The position numbers and the translations under genes are program-made. Below, piece by piece: positions 10,625 through 22,163 of a stretch of 64,000 nucleotides of DNA. The notes under the pieces were generated by a model. That model was not told the DNA's origin, made no database searches, and was given only the letters and a program-made list of their open reading frames with translations. Where the stretch lies: positions 3,517,849 through 3,581,848 of the forward strand of contig CM022951.1 in the NCBI GenBank assembly GCA_012931725.1, given 5' to 3'. Each line of letters opens with the position of its first letter. Within the stretch, counting starts at the first letter, position 1. Source of the stretch: Litsea cubeba (lineage: Eukaryota > Streptophyta > Magnoliopsida > Laurales > Lauraceae).

Positions 10625-12941
10625 AAATACAATAAAGTGATGCAAGAATAAAATAACACTGCAACTATCCAATGATCAAAAACCATTGTTTTTTACCGTG
10701 GAATTACTAATATCATATTAAATTCAGGTTTGGGAAAGAAATATTACCTTCCATTGAGTGTTAAGCACAAGAATCTCACTAGTAATCACTGAATTTCTGA
10801 TGCCCAGTCCTGCAATGGGAAAACACAAGTATATTTATTTTCCTTTAAAGCATTTTTAAGGCCATTTGCCTTTACAGTCTCCACAGAAGGCCTTGTCTTT
10901 TAAAATCTAAAAACAATAGTGATTTGATGCCTCCCATGTGAAATGGCATGGTAAGATAAGAACATAGAAAAGAGAATAGGTTGGATTCGCCAGCATATTA
11001 ACTTCAAATTTATCTATAAATTGGGAAAACAAACGCCACATGTCACCTTAATGGGGCCATTAAAAAAAAATCACCACTTTCAGTGGGTCATGAATCCCAC
11101 AAATATACCCGTCTCCAATATGGGTAAACCAAACCAAAAACCAAGGGCAGAACATGTCACCTTTGCCTACACTCTGTTAACTACTTAGTTATAGCATCCA
11201 TTTCTGAGTTTATGTAAAAGCACAGTTGACATATCACCAAACAACTCTAACTTCATTTTACCCACCATTGAACTTAGTTCTTGGGTTGTTCAATAATATA
11301 GAATGTGATTCCATCCTCAAGCAATTGTTAACATAGTTATGCCTTAAACCAATGTGTTTGAATTTCTATTATTTCTATTATAGGCCCAAATATTTGCCTT
11401 AGCTGTTGCAAATTGTATCACAATAGATAGTAATGGTCTCCAAAAAAACCATACATCTGTCAGCAAAATTTTTAGCCATGTTGCCACTTTCCCAGCTAGA
11501 CTATATCTATAGATAATGTTTCCACTATAGAACAAGATCATAGATGTCTGTTTGTTTCACTTTTCAGAACACCTCTGCCTGTGGAGTTTGATTCATTTGA
11601 ATACTTTCTCGTTTAAAATAAGAAAGACAAATCACATACACAATCACAAATTCAATCAAATGCAAGCCAACCATTATTAGAAAGAAATGAATTTCTTGCC
11701 CAATAGATAATTACTTGAAATAACCAGGGATTTTTGGAGCTCTTGCTCAATCTCACTGATAATTAATGCTTTAAACGATATGGAGAAATGACACTTGTTA
11801 ACAACATGACATTTGGTAAAAGAAACTTGGAAAGCATAAATATTATCCCATTTCTTCAAGTTTGTTAACAAAATGAAGATACTGGCTTTTAAATTCTTTA
11901 TTTCAATTCCCAGAAGATTGAAGTTTCTGGGAAAAGCAGAGAAAATCTGGGGGAAAAGAGTCACGTATGGATTTTGCTCCATCAAAAGGATCCCCACAAC
12001 TGAACTGGGAGGGATTTATTTACAGATTTTCTAACCCCCATGGTGCTGGGGTACATTTCTAGCCCTCCATGGTGCCGGAGAGCCCCTGGTATGGCTTTGG
12101 ATGGCGTTTGTTGGGTTAGGAATGGTATTGCGTTTTTGGTGTGCATCACCAAATTCCGAAGGCCATAACTTTTCACCTGCCTCATATTCCAAACAACTCA
12201 ACTGAAACCATGCAGATGTAGATGCCTAATATGATAAAGGAACCAGAAGGAAGGAACCCATATCAATCATTCTCCCAAATCAAAATCCAAAAGCATGAAA
12301 AACACATCTTCTTGAATCAAACCCATTTTCAAAGAAACACCCAAAAAAAAAAAAAAAAAAAACTAAAACTAGAAAGAACCCATCTCCAAAATGATACAAG
12401 TTTGATCAACCTTTTCCCATAATATGGACTGTCGCTCGGCTGATCTTCGTTGAGATTGAAGGGCTATTCCACTCTGGATAGTGATTTTTGGAAATGGAGT
12501 GGAGCAAGAGGAAAAAAAAAAACCAGATCTTGGTTTCTATCATCGTTCTCCCATTTTCTCCATCTCCGAAGTCGAAACCCTCAAAAAATACCAAAAACAG
12601 AAGAGGAAAGAGGGGAAAAAAAAACCACACCAATCATCTCAAAAAGCTCAGAAGAAGCAGAGACGGACATTTTTTCTCCTTACCGTGGCCGAAAAATCGA
12701 AGATCTATCACAACGGTTGGAGCGCCGGAGAGATCTCTCTGAATTCTTGCAATGGTGGGTTTTTGGAATGACCGATGGTGTGGTGGGTTTTCAGAATCCC
12801 TGCTTTTTGGCATTTGTAAATCCTGGAATTTTAAAATGCCAAAAATTCTTACAAAGAAACACTGGATTCCTGACAGGAATTCCGGAATTCCCAGATAACC
12901 GGAATTCCTGTCAGGAATTCCACAAAAGAAACGGGGCCTAA

Positions 12942-13859
12942 TATATTATAACTGATTCTACAAGTGCTTTCTTTAAGAGGAAGAAGAAAGAAACTAGGGA
13001 TATTGTTAGGACAGCTGCCCTTAGAATTGATATTCGCCCTTGAGCTGTCAAAGTTTAAGTATTTTCCGTAAAGTTGTTAATGCGATGTCCCAGAGCTGTT
13101 TGATATTGCACACATGTGATATCCTTGGGTCGTATTGCGTGATATCACACATTGCCTTGTATGATATCTTAAAACCATGCTATATCACATCGTTATTATA
13201 TGAATAGTTCTGTAAAAAATTATTTAAATTCTAACTATTTTAGGAAAAATGCCAAATGTAAAGAAAGTCGTACCGTCAAATTCCCAAAATACTATTCGAG
13301 CGGAAAAAAGAAAGGAAATCTCAAATACTGAGGTATACAAGGGTTTAGGATTCAGGGGGTTTAATAGGGTTTAGGTTCATGGCAATTGAACCATCCTTTG
13401 GTTTATCTCTTTTCTCTGTCAAAGGATCCATCGCCACTTGCCTTGCATCAAAGCACGTGTCGTTTTCTGTTGCCTCTAATAAATTGCTCTTCACGTGACT
13501 ACTGTCAAATCCAACCAAAGCAAGATCGGAAACACGGTTGTGACTTGTGAGGCTAGTGATCACCAGCCTCATTTTCTTAAATCTCTTTCAATTGAGTTTT
13601 TTTAGAGGAAGTTACCGCAAAAATCAATGTCCACTACACCAAAAAAAGCTTAATAGTATTTAGGTAATAGAATTGGCCCTCCCGCTAAAAAAATTTGTTT
13701 TCGTTTTTCCTTCTCCAATGAGAAACCTTACATATGAGCAAATGTTTCTTATCGCTCAATGTATTGTTTGTAAGATGTAATCATCTTTGATATCGTCGCC
13801 CCCTTAAAGGTTTTTTTATTTGTTGTAAATGTTGTTGTCTCATGACGCTATCCTCGCCC
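12942..13859. other. No gene seen
   Basis: AT-rich sequence. A short minus-strand open frame at 13345-13572 has no recognisable motif. Repeated 'gatatcacac/tgatatc' words occur at 13100-13200. The left limit of the neighbouring hAT relic was not found. Confidence 0.35.
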
Positions 13860-15442
13860 GAAAAAATTGATTCTATAGTTATGTAGTCTTGTAATTGTGT
13901 GCAAGAAATACAAATATTATAAAAATCCTCCATTTACATCTCCCATGAAAATTTGCATCAATTTCTCCAGCAACAAATGAAAATATCAAAGTTTCTGCAC
14001 CTACTAATTTCAACCAAGGGTCTAATATAGTGTAAAGACTTACTTTGCCTCCATTTGTTGACACATCAAGTGAAACATCGGTGCAACTTTATGTCTTTCA
14101 AAAGCAAGACTTATTTCATTAAAATGGGTCAAAGCTTGAGCTGATGTGTGATAATATACCCCTAAAAAAATAAGGTTGCATGATGAAAAACTTCTAAAAA
14201 ATCTCTTATCATCTCAAGAATTTACCAATTTTCTTCAGGTATAAAAGTATTTTGATGTGCTAAATATAGTTGACAAAATTGATTGAGTGCATTTTTATAA
14301 CTGCAAGCTTCTTGTAACATTTTGTAAGTAAAATCCCACCTATGCTTTATCTTTGGTTGTATTAATTTGGCCTTTTTTCAGGCTTTCACATATCTCCACG
14401 CACTATTATTTTCTTATGGGATGGTAAAAAACATAACCTATAATGTATTTAATAATTTCTAAGCCAGGCTTAATAAGTTTTATCCCTTCTTATATAATAA
14501 TATTTAAGATGTGACATGCACATCTATTGTGAAAGATAGCTCTATTTAAATTAAGTTGAAGCGTAGATTCTACTGCGACATTGTTGGAGCTTGCATTATC
14601 TAAAGTTATAATAATTACTTTATTTTTAATATTATATTCTCTAATTTCTTCAAGAATAGTGGACCCTATCCTAGCACCAGTGTGTGAAAACTTAAGTAAA
14701 GAGAAGAAGATCATTCTCTTCTACATAATTCAGTCATTATCAATATAATGTGATGTGATTGAAATATAACCCACATTTTATTTGGAGGACCATAAATCTA
14801 AAGTTAATACCACTTTTTCTAGTATGTTTTGGAAAGTGGCTTTTAAATTCTCAGTTTTTTTTTTTTAAGGATGTTTACTCATCACTTCTTGAAGTGATTC
14901 TAGAAACCTGTTGCCATTGTGGGGTAAACGCTTACCTCACAAAATCTTCAAATAATCAATTTTCAGAAAGAATAAATGGTGATTGATTAAGTATAATAAA
15001 TCTTATTAGTTGGTATCTAGCATTAGTAGGGTTATATGTAAAAACTCCTAAACCACCACTTAATGAAGTTTGAGAAAGTTGGTTTTGGACGGTCTTGCCC
15101 CCTACCCCCTGATTGTTATCTCCTCCGGTATGTTTGGGCATACACGATTTCATGTGTCTAAGAAGGTGGCACTGATTTGCAGCTATACAGTTCTTTCCAA
15201 AATTTACATTGTGCCTTTTGAACTACTACTCCTCTTGGATCAAGGATCTCAAGAGTTTCAAAATTTTGCCAGACTACATAAGTCGTTTTTATTTTCCTTC
15301 TGGTTGAAGAACCTGGGCCAGCAGATTGGAGATGACTTTCGATTTCTATCCTTTGATCCATATCATCATCCTGAGGCAAATTTCCAGGATCTTCTTCATT
15401 TAGAGAGAAGTTAATGTCAAATGGTTGTGATGGTCCAACCAT
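13860..15442 (-). pseudogene. Decayed hAT transposase (zf-BED, RICESLEEPER-like)
   Basis: The order on the minus strand matches plant hAT transposases. Near 15280 is a BED-type zinc-finger start (VVWQNFE, then a KAQCKFWKELY block), followed after a frameshift by LLRHMKSCMPKH near 15140. The YQLIRFIILNQSPF block lies near 15000. The RNase-H-like core appears as ITLDNASSNN near 14600 and HNRCACHILNIII near 14500. A KHRWDFTYKML-type segment follows near 14340, and ILDPWLKL near 14020. Several frameshifts and stops separate these pieces, and the element ends and target-site duplication were not found. It is a dead copy. Confidence 0.75.
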
Positions 15443-15605
15443 TTTTTTAAAAATAAAGTTTAAAAAAACTTAATAAATAATTATATATAATGTATTTGTT
15501 ATGATGATTTATATAACAAAGGGGAGAAGATGAGATTTAATATATAATAATACTATGTATATTATTACTAAATAAAACTCAAAATATAAACTAATAAATA
15601 CCTTT

Positions 15606-15655
15606 AAGAGAGAGAGAGAGGGCTAATGGAAAAGTTTTGCTAAGAGAGTGAGAGA
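15606..15655. repeat. Interrupted GA microsatellite
   Basis: Short runs of GAGAGA at 15608-15621 and 15646-15657 lie in a purine-rich stretch. No gene is associated. Confidence 0.6.
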
Positions 15656-15888
15656 GAGATCCTTCGGTACTTTGAGAGAACTTCTTTGTCTTGAAATGTT
15701 AGAAATTCTTTCTTGGTGCCTTAGAAAACTTAGGGGGAATGTGAAAGCTTAGAGAGATTGAGAGAACTTAAAGAGGGTGTGAGAGCTTAGAGAGTAGATT
15801 GGTGTTGAGTAGGGGGGGTGGTTTGGGTAATAAACTTTCTAAGTATTTGAAATGACACAAAATACCCCTCATTTGGCTCTTTTCTGGT

Positions 15889-15890
<2 letters not shown>

Positions 15891-15927
<37 letters not shown>

Positions 15928-15940
15928 GGGGGGGGGGGGG
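15891..15940. repeat. Homopolymer junction T36 then G14
   Basis: An uninterrupted run of 36 T (15891-15926) is followed directly by 14 G (15927-15940). Similar words ('tgaaatgaca(c/t)aaaa') flank it on both sides. Such a junction is prone to sequencing and assembly length errors. Confidence 0.8.
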
Positions 15941-15959
15941 TGGTTATAATTGTCAAAAT

Positions 15960-17384
15960 TGGTGAAATGACATAAAACCCCCCTATTTAACATAAAACCT
16001 TCACCGCGAGCCGTAAGATTCCAGGGTTGGCTACTGGGAGCAGGCATATGGGCCCTCCACTTTCTACTCTTGTTCATCGGTGACCTCACGGGGAGCCTAC
16101 GGCTGGCCATGAAACCCCAGGTGGTCTTTGGAAGAGCCCTGATTCTTCCACATTTTATTAATGGTCTCCGGTGACCTCATGGTGACTTTACAGCGAGTCG
16201 TGAGCTTGCGTAGTGTATTCTTATGGCTAGTCGTGGAACACCTAGTTTCTTTGGATCAGGGATTTTACTATAAGTGTTTGAGGCATAGTATTAGGGCCCT
16301 TGGCCCCTTACATTGAGGACTAATCGAACAACTAAGACTGAGGGGTGTTGTGAGCTAACATACCCGTACGGATTGTCCATATGCCGTAAGATATATAACC
16401 TACATCGGACCGGGACGATGTGAGACAAGGGATATCCAATAATTGACCTTGCACCAAGGAATATCGATGGGATATCATAACCTGACCTCCTCCATAGGGC
16501 GAGTAGTGATGTTTTCACGGAGAAAGCAATCATTGGCTCAGTAGATGATTGCAATCCCCTCCTTGACTATTAATCCATTGGAATTGAACTGTTTCTCATT
16601 GATATTAGTGTCCACAGGCCTCATGCATGTTCTATAGACTTATAGTACTTTTATTGTCGGGATCATATTGACAACTTAGATTAATTGAACATAGGATCCC
16701 ATTGATTGTCATGGTATTGATCGACGTGATGACATTAGGCGGCCTTGATTGTAAAGGCTTAGAGAGGACTATTGTTGGTGGAACTGAGATTGATTGAAGG
16801 TAGTGATTGATTGAATGATTGGTGGAAAATTAGTTCCCCTCATGTTTGATAGATCCTTTTTCCGCAGGATAAGCCCAACCCTCACTGATTTTTTTAGAAC
16901 TCTTGTATTAGGCACATTCAGTTATTAACATATAATATAGAGGGGCAGCTCTGTAGGAGGACTGTAAATTGATAGATGGATTGGTTATGAATGCAGATCG
17001 GTATTGGATTATAATTGTTCTAGGCTAACCAATTGTCATGGGTTAAACCCTGATGCATTGATTGTCCCGAGTTGAACCTAACCAATTGTCCCGGGTTGAA
17101 CCCCGTTGTATTGATTGTCCCGGACTAACCATTCGATATATTGTCCCGAATTAAGCCCGATGTATTGTTCCGAGTTGACCTCCTAATGTATTGATTGGAC
17201 GGGTTGTTCTCCCGCTGGTTATTCTCTACCACACTCGGTTAGAGAACGGGAGGGAAGTGAGAAGATCCCGTGGTGGGCCTATGTGGACCGCCTATATTGT
17301 TGGTGTATTGTGATAGGACATTGTCTTTTATAGGTCATTGTGTCTTATTATTCAGCCTTGTGCTTCTATTCCTATCATTATACT
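15960..17384. other. Gene-free stretch with a degenerate TTGTCCCG repeat
   Basis: No coding family is recognisable. Between about 17015 and 17200 a degenerate unit of roughly 30-40 bp containing 'attgtcccg(a/g)gttgaacc' recurs four or five times. The remainder is mixed sequence that may be an old LTR or non-coding repeat. It ends at ATACT (17380-17384), the left target-site duplication of the next element. Confidence 0.4.
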
Positions 17385-18312
17385 TGTGTGGGGAGATTTC
17401 CAGAACCACAGGATTAAGCTAATCACAGCCATCAGATGAGGCTAAGCATTCTCACGTGCCATCCGCGTGCCATCCACGTGGCACCAATCTCACCCCGGCT
17501 ACCAGGACAGAGGCCTCGGCCGAAGTCAAGCATCTCCGGGCCACTAGCGCCGAACTGGTCCACCCCGGGTGCCATCTCGGCGCGGAGCTCCACCTCGGCT
17601 GAGCACCCCGGGTGCCATCTCGGCAGAAAGCTCCACCTCGGCTGAAGAAGCCGGGACAGAAGCTGAAGCAAGAGAGAACCTTCACTTGCGCCCCCCATCC
17701 CCCACGTCATCAGGCACGTGGAGGGATAGGGGCACGAGCTAGTGGGACAGACGCGACATCCAGCCGCCCACAATCTTCGCCAGATCCCTGACAGGGCGGC
17801 ATCCAGCGGCTAAGGCCACATCAGGGCAAGGCCCGAGGGCAGATCCGATGGTACCCCTACCGCCAAAGGCGTCCAACATGATCTGGCCCAACAAGACGTG
17901 CATTAAATGCGACGTGGGCTGACCCGACGCGCATTTAATGCATAGTGGGCTAGATTGGACCGCAATTAATGTAACGTGGGCTGATCGTGACTTCCCTGTC
18001 GAATCACGGGACCCACACCACGATATCTCCCAAAGATACTTTCCAAACTCTATAAATAGAGGCTCATACCACCATCAAAGGTACGCACAATTTCATTCAC
18101 AGAGCCGTTACTCTGTCTCTCTTCTCCCCCTCCTTCCATTGTTCCAGTTCCCACACTGACTTTGGCATCGGAGAGCCTTGCGCCGCCCAGGCCAGGGTCC
18201 TCTGATCGTTTGCTCCTCTTTCAGGCTTTCGGACGGCACCCAGTCATCATCATCATCGGATAAGTCCTCTAAGGCTCCTCCTTATTGTGGGTCATTATTT
18301 TCTGCACCTACA
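17385..18312 (+). repeat. 5' LTR of the Tat element
   Basis: Starts TGTGTGGGGAG and ends CACCTACA, 928 bp. Two near-identical blocks containing 'caccccgggtgccatctcggc' words recur within U3 (17565-17640). A TATA box lies at 18051-18058. Frames that are open here (for example the minus strand at 17432-17773) are repeated in the other LTR and are not genes. Confidence 0.9.
18051..18058 (+). promoter_or_regulatory. LTR TATA box
   Basis: TATAAATA within CTCTATAAATAGAGG, about 260 bp before the LTR end, a normal place for the U3 core promoter. The same box is at 24777-24784 in the right LTR. Confidence 0.7.
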
Positions 18313-18313
18313 A

Positions 18314-18332
18314 TTGGCGCCGTCTGTGGGAA
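18314..18332 (+). promoter_or_regulatory. tRNA primer-binding site of the Tat element
   Basis: TTGGCGCCGTCTGTGGGAA begins one base after the LTR end. This is a form commonly seen next to LTRs of plant gypsy elements. The primer tRNA is not assigned here. Confidence 0.7.
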
Positions 18333-18382
18333 GGTAATATCCCAACCTTCCCAACCTTCTAAACCTCAATCTCTCAGAAGCC

Positions 18383-20216
18383 ATGCCTCCGAAAGCTAGG
18401 AAGGGCGTAGAGTCCTCAAGAGCAGCGCTCGAGCTGCCACCCACCGTCAACGGACGTCCCTCCTCAAGGGCGCTCCCGCACGGTGCATGGCACGTCTGCA
18501 GGCGAGGGCCGCTTAGGCTCTCAGCTCTTTGTCGAGTTCCCACTCCAAGAGGGACTCGAGGCTTCGATCTCAGCAGAAGAAGTCGTGCCACCCAGACGCG
18601 ATGAGCGTCGACATGAGCGTCCTCGGAAGGACAAAGCCGTGGCCGTAGGAGAGACGCGCCACGTTCAACCCCCTGCCACTGGAGAGGTTCTCGAAGCCCA
18701 AACTGCTCTCCTCCAGAAGCAAGAGCAGATGATTCGCGAGCTCCAGCAGCAGCTGAGGGCGGCGCGAACCGCCCCCTTGAGGCAGGTCTCCGACCCTCAA
18801 GGGAAGAAGAGGGACGCCCCCAGCAGGGCAGCCCAGCCTCCCCGCGAGGATCTCGGGAATCATCTGGACCATAAACGGAGCCAGATTCGTGACGAAGGCT
18901 CGAGCAACAGCCGGAGTCACCATAGCCGCGATGGCCGAGCTCATAGCCATCGCAGTCCGAACCACCCCAAGCGAAAGTCCAGAGCTCAGACTCCAGAGAA
19001 GGACGACGAGCAGGAGCGGTTCGACAAACGCGTCAGGCTAGCTCTTCAGCACAATCTGGACATGCGGGACCAGAAGCAGATCTGTGGCCACACTGATCTG
19101 GGGGGCTCACCCTTCATAAAAGAAATCGAGCGCACCCCCTTGCCCAGAAAGTTCTCCGTCCCGCGGTTCGTCCCCTATGACGGACTGTCCGACCCGTCAG
19201 CTCACCTCAGACACTTCTCCCAGAAGATGTCCATCTGGGGGAATGAGGGCCACCTAAACTGCAAAATCTTCTCCTCCAGTTTGGGCGACCTCCCCCTGAA
19301 ATGGTTCTGTTCTCTCCCAGAGAAGTCCATTTCGAGTTGGAAGGAGCTCCAGCTCTCCTTCCTGAAGAAGTTCCAAGCCTACAGCGTCGTCCCCAAGAAG
19401 GAAGGGGACCTCCTCGCCCTAAGAATGAAGCAGGGCGAGACCCTCGCCGGGTTCGCCCAGCGATTCTGGGCGGTCTACAGCCAGATTGAAGGCACCAGGG
19501 AAGGGATAGCAATCTACGCCTTCCAGCATGCCCTGATCCCCGGCCACGACTTGCGGAAGGACCTGGCCGGGAACCCCCCAGAATCTATGCCGGAACTGAT
19601 GACCCGGGTGAAGCGCTTTATCGCCCAGGAGGAAGACGAGATCCGAGCCCGGGATCAAGACGGACATCCCGAGCCCGAGCAGGAGAGCAACCAGCCTCGG
19701 CAGAGAGGCGGGAAGCCCATCCAGAAGCAGGAGCCCAAGCAGGCGTGGGACGCCAGTTCGGCGGTGCCCACACCACCCAGGTCTGGGGGCACCAGCAGGC
19801 CAAGGCCTCACGCCAGCGCCTATCAAGGCATCAACGTCGTCTTCAGAGAGCCGATACACCAGATCCTGAACAAAATAAAGGGTAAGCCGTTCTTCAAGTG
19901 GCCTCAGCCCTTGAGAAATGAGCCCACTAACGGCGATCGAAGCAAGCTCTACTGTTCCTACCACAAAGGTAAAGGACACAAAACCGAGGAATGCAACTCT
20001 CTGAAGTGGTACCTGGAGAGACTCGCTGGCGAAGGCCACCTCCCAGAGTTCGTCAAGACAGAAGATGCCGGCGGTAGCGGGGGCCGAATTCACCAGAGCG
20101 CGGCCCGGGACCCAGACAGCGAGGATTCCGAAAAGATCATTAACGTGATCCACCTGGCGTCCTCGGTTCCCTCTCCCTTGTCTCACGGAAGCTCGCATCG
20201 CGCGGGAAGAAGGTGA
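18383..20216 (+). pseudogene. Tat-type gag, frameshifted near its N-terminus
   Basis: Gag forms the particle shell and binds the element RNA. The likely ATG is at 18383 (MPPKARKG), but that frame closes at about 18604. The main frame, open from 18411 to 20216, has no early ATG, so a one-base indel is inferred between about 18411 and 18600. The main frame has a basic, Gln/Arg-rich N-terminal half. The Retrotrans_gag domain spans roughly 19135-19650 (PRFVPYDGLSDPSAHLRHF, LKWFCSLPEKSISSW, FLKKFQAYS, ALIPGHDLRKDL). A zinc knuckle of the CxxHxxxxHxxxxC form (CSYHKGKGHKTEEC) lies near 19951. It ends in an INVI-type linker that in intact relatives leads into protease; here the reading stops at 20216. 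A programmed shift cannot be excluded, but an indel is simpler. Confidence 0.75.
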
Positions 20217-20299
20217 CGGACGCCGAGCTCGGGCTGGCACTAAAAAAAAAGCTCGCCGCGGCCGAACTGCGATCAAAGCCCATATTCTGGCAAACTTCA

Positions 20300-20446
20300 A
20301 ACGTCGTCTCGCCCAATTCGGCCCCGAGCTGGCATGGCCCGTTCGGGGTGATCTCACGGGCAACGAAGTCGGCCTACAAGCTCAGACAGGGCAAGCCACT
20401 GCCGAGATCGCGGAATGCGTCCCGCCTGAAGAAATTCTGTTTCTAA
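20300..20446 (+). pseudogene. C-terminal tail of integrase left by pol deletion
   Basis: The frame ending at TAA 20444-20446 carries the chromatin-side end of a gypsy integrase: APSWHGPFGVI, then SAYKLRQGKPLPR, then RNASRLKKF. In intact elements this closes pol. Here it follows the gag stop by about 100 bp, so protease, RT, RNase H and the integrase core were removed. The junction lies between 20216 and about 20310, where the sequence 'aaaaaaaagctcgccgcggcc' is found. The piece cannot be functional alone. Confidence 0.7.
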
Positions 20447-20529
20447 AAAATGTAGCAAGTCTCATTCAATGAAAGTGCCTTTTGCCCTGTCATCAAATCT
20501 CTGTCATCTCTCCTTACATGACTTCGACA

Positions 20530-21250
20530 GCTCCGGGTCCAACGCCCTGGAAAAGGGCTCGAGTCCACACTCGGTCGTTTCCTAAAGTCCCAGGTCCAAC
20601 GCCCTGGAAAAGGCCTCGAGTCCACACTCGGTCGTTTCCTAAAGTCCCGGGTCCAACGCCCTGGAAAAGGCCTCGAGTTCGGTCGTTTCCTAAAGTCCCG
20701 AGTCCAACGCCCTGGAAAAGGCCTCGAGTCCACACTCGGTCGTTTCCTAAAGTCCCGGGTCCAACGCCCTGGAAAAGGCCTCGAGTCCACACTCGGTCGT
20801 TTCCTAAAGTCCCGGGTCCAACGCCCTGGAAAAGGCCTCGAGTTCGGTCGTTTCCTAAAGTCCCGGGTCCAACGCCCTGGAAAAGGCCTCGAGTCCACAC
20901 TCGGTCGTTTCCTAAAGTCCCGGGTCCAACGCCCTGGAAAAGGCCTCGAGTCCACACTCGGTCGTTTCCTAAAGTCCCGGGTCCAACGCCCTGGAAAAGG
21001 CCTCGAGTCCAGACTCGGTCGTTTCCTAAAGTCCCGGGTCTACCGCCCTGGAAAAGGCCTCGAGTCCAAACTCGGTCGTTTCCTAAAGCTCCGGGTCTAC
21101 CGCCCTGGAAAAGGCCTCGAGTCCAAACTCGGTCGTTTCCTAAAGTCCCGGGTCTACCGCCCTGGAAAAGGCCTCGAGTCCAAACTCGGTCGTTTCCTAA
21201 AGCTCCGGGTCCTGGACCCTGGAGAAGGCCTCGAGTTCGGACACTCGGCC
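20530..21250 (+). repeat. Minisatellite 1, 57-bp unit, 13 copies
   Basis: Thirteen units share the core CCCTGGAAAAGGCCTCGAGT followed by 'ccacactcggtcgtttcctaaagt'. Two units lack about 12 bp (the 'ccacactc' part). The last four differ at 'ctaccgccctgg'. Because 57 is divisible by three the array is open in several frames on both strands; those long frames are artefacts. Amplified tandem repeats between pol and the 3' LTR are known in Retand-type Tat elements. Confidence 0.9.
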
Positions 21251-21411
21251 GGATTCCTAAAGCCTGGGTTTTTACACCCCTCAAAGATCATTGCCGAGCT
21301 CACGCTTCCACAGCCGAGATCAGCGGAATGACGACTCCACTTCGGCACAAGCAGCAGCCAGCCATTTCGGCCAAGGGCAATCTGTCATCTCTCTTTGATC
21401 GACTTCGGCTA

Positions 21412-21830
21412 CAAGGGTTAACAGCCCTGGAAAAGGCCTCGAATTCGGACACTCGGCCAATTCCTAAACTCAGGGTCTTCACCCATCTCCGAGGGTTAAC
21501 AGCCCTGGAAAAGGCCTCGAGTTCGGACACTCGGCCAATTCCTAAACTCAGGGTCTTCACCCATCTACAAGGGTTAACAGCCCTGGAAAAGGCCTCGAGT
21601 TCGGACACTCGGCCGATTCCTAAACTCAGGGTCTTCACCCATCTACAAGGGTTAACAGCCCTGGAAAAGGCCTCGAGTTCGGACACTCGGCCAATTCCTA
21701 AACTCAGGGTCTTCACCCATCTACAAGGGTTAACAGCCCTGGAAAAGGCCTCGAGTTCGGACACTCGGCCGAATTCCTAAAATCAGGGTTTCATCCCACT
21801 CTACAAGGGTCTACCGCCCTGGGAATGGTC
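21412..21830 (+). repeat. Minisatellite 2, 78-bp unit, five copies plus a diverged sixth
   Basis: GGGTTAACAGCCCTGG recurs at 21415, 21493, 21571, 21649 and 21727, exactly 78 bp apart. A diverged copy starts near 21807. It shares the core CCCTGGAAAAGGCCTCGAGT with minisatellite 1, so the two arrays descend from one ancestral unit. Confidence 0.9.
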
Positions 21831-22163
21831 TGGAGTTCATACACTCAGCCGTTTCCTAAAGTCCGGGTTCACAAACCCCTCACACCTCGGCGCAAGGCAA
21901 TTCGGCCAAGGTATGTATCCACCTCGGCGCAAGGCCAGCCATTTCGGCCAAAGCCAGCCATTTCGGCCAAAGTCAGTCTTCAAAAAAGAAGAGAGCTGTG
22001 CCATCACTCAAGCACAGAAAAGCAGCACAAAAACACAAGTGTTCCAGAACAGTGCAAGGAAAAACAGAAAGCAAAGTACAAAAAGGAGGATCGCAGTCCG
22101 CTGAAAACAGAAAATGAAGCAAAAACCTTACATACAGAAAGACAGAAATAAAGAGGAGCCCGG

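Larger units (their letters stand above)
6490..12938 (-). mobile_element. Two-gene PIF/Harbinger DNA transposon, apparently complete
   Basis: The two ends form an inverted repeat: the left starts GGGCCCGTTTCTTT and the right, reversed, starts GGCCCCGTTTCTTT (13 of 14 match). Inside both ends are many copies of a GAATTCC-type word (6530-6670 and 12790-12925), typical of subterminal transposase-binding repeats. The flanking trinucleotides are TTA on the left and TAA on the right; PIF/Harbinger elements duplicate TWA, so one side has probably mutated. The element carries the two genes expected of an autonomous Harbinger, both on the minus strand: a DDE transposase and a Myb/SANT-like protein. 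The rest (10700-12780 and 6700-7880) is non-coding, with a poly-A run near 12343. Confidence 0.8.

Noticed and set aside
13345..13572. 75-codon minus-strand frame left of the hAT relic
   Set aside because: No hAT or other signature could be seen.
17015..17200. Regular short repeats resembling a CRISPR array
   Set aside because: Units are degenerate and irregularly spaced, and the context is plant nuclear DNA.
17432..17773. 113-codon minus-strand frame, repeated at 24158-24499
   Set aside because: Lies wholly within both LTRs and has no recognisable domain.
20482..21780. Long repetitive open frames on both strands (up to about 430 codons)
   Set aside because: They arise because the minisatellite units (57 and 78 bp) are multiples of three; no start context or domain supports a protein.
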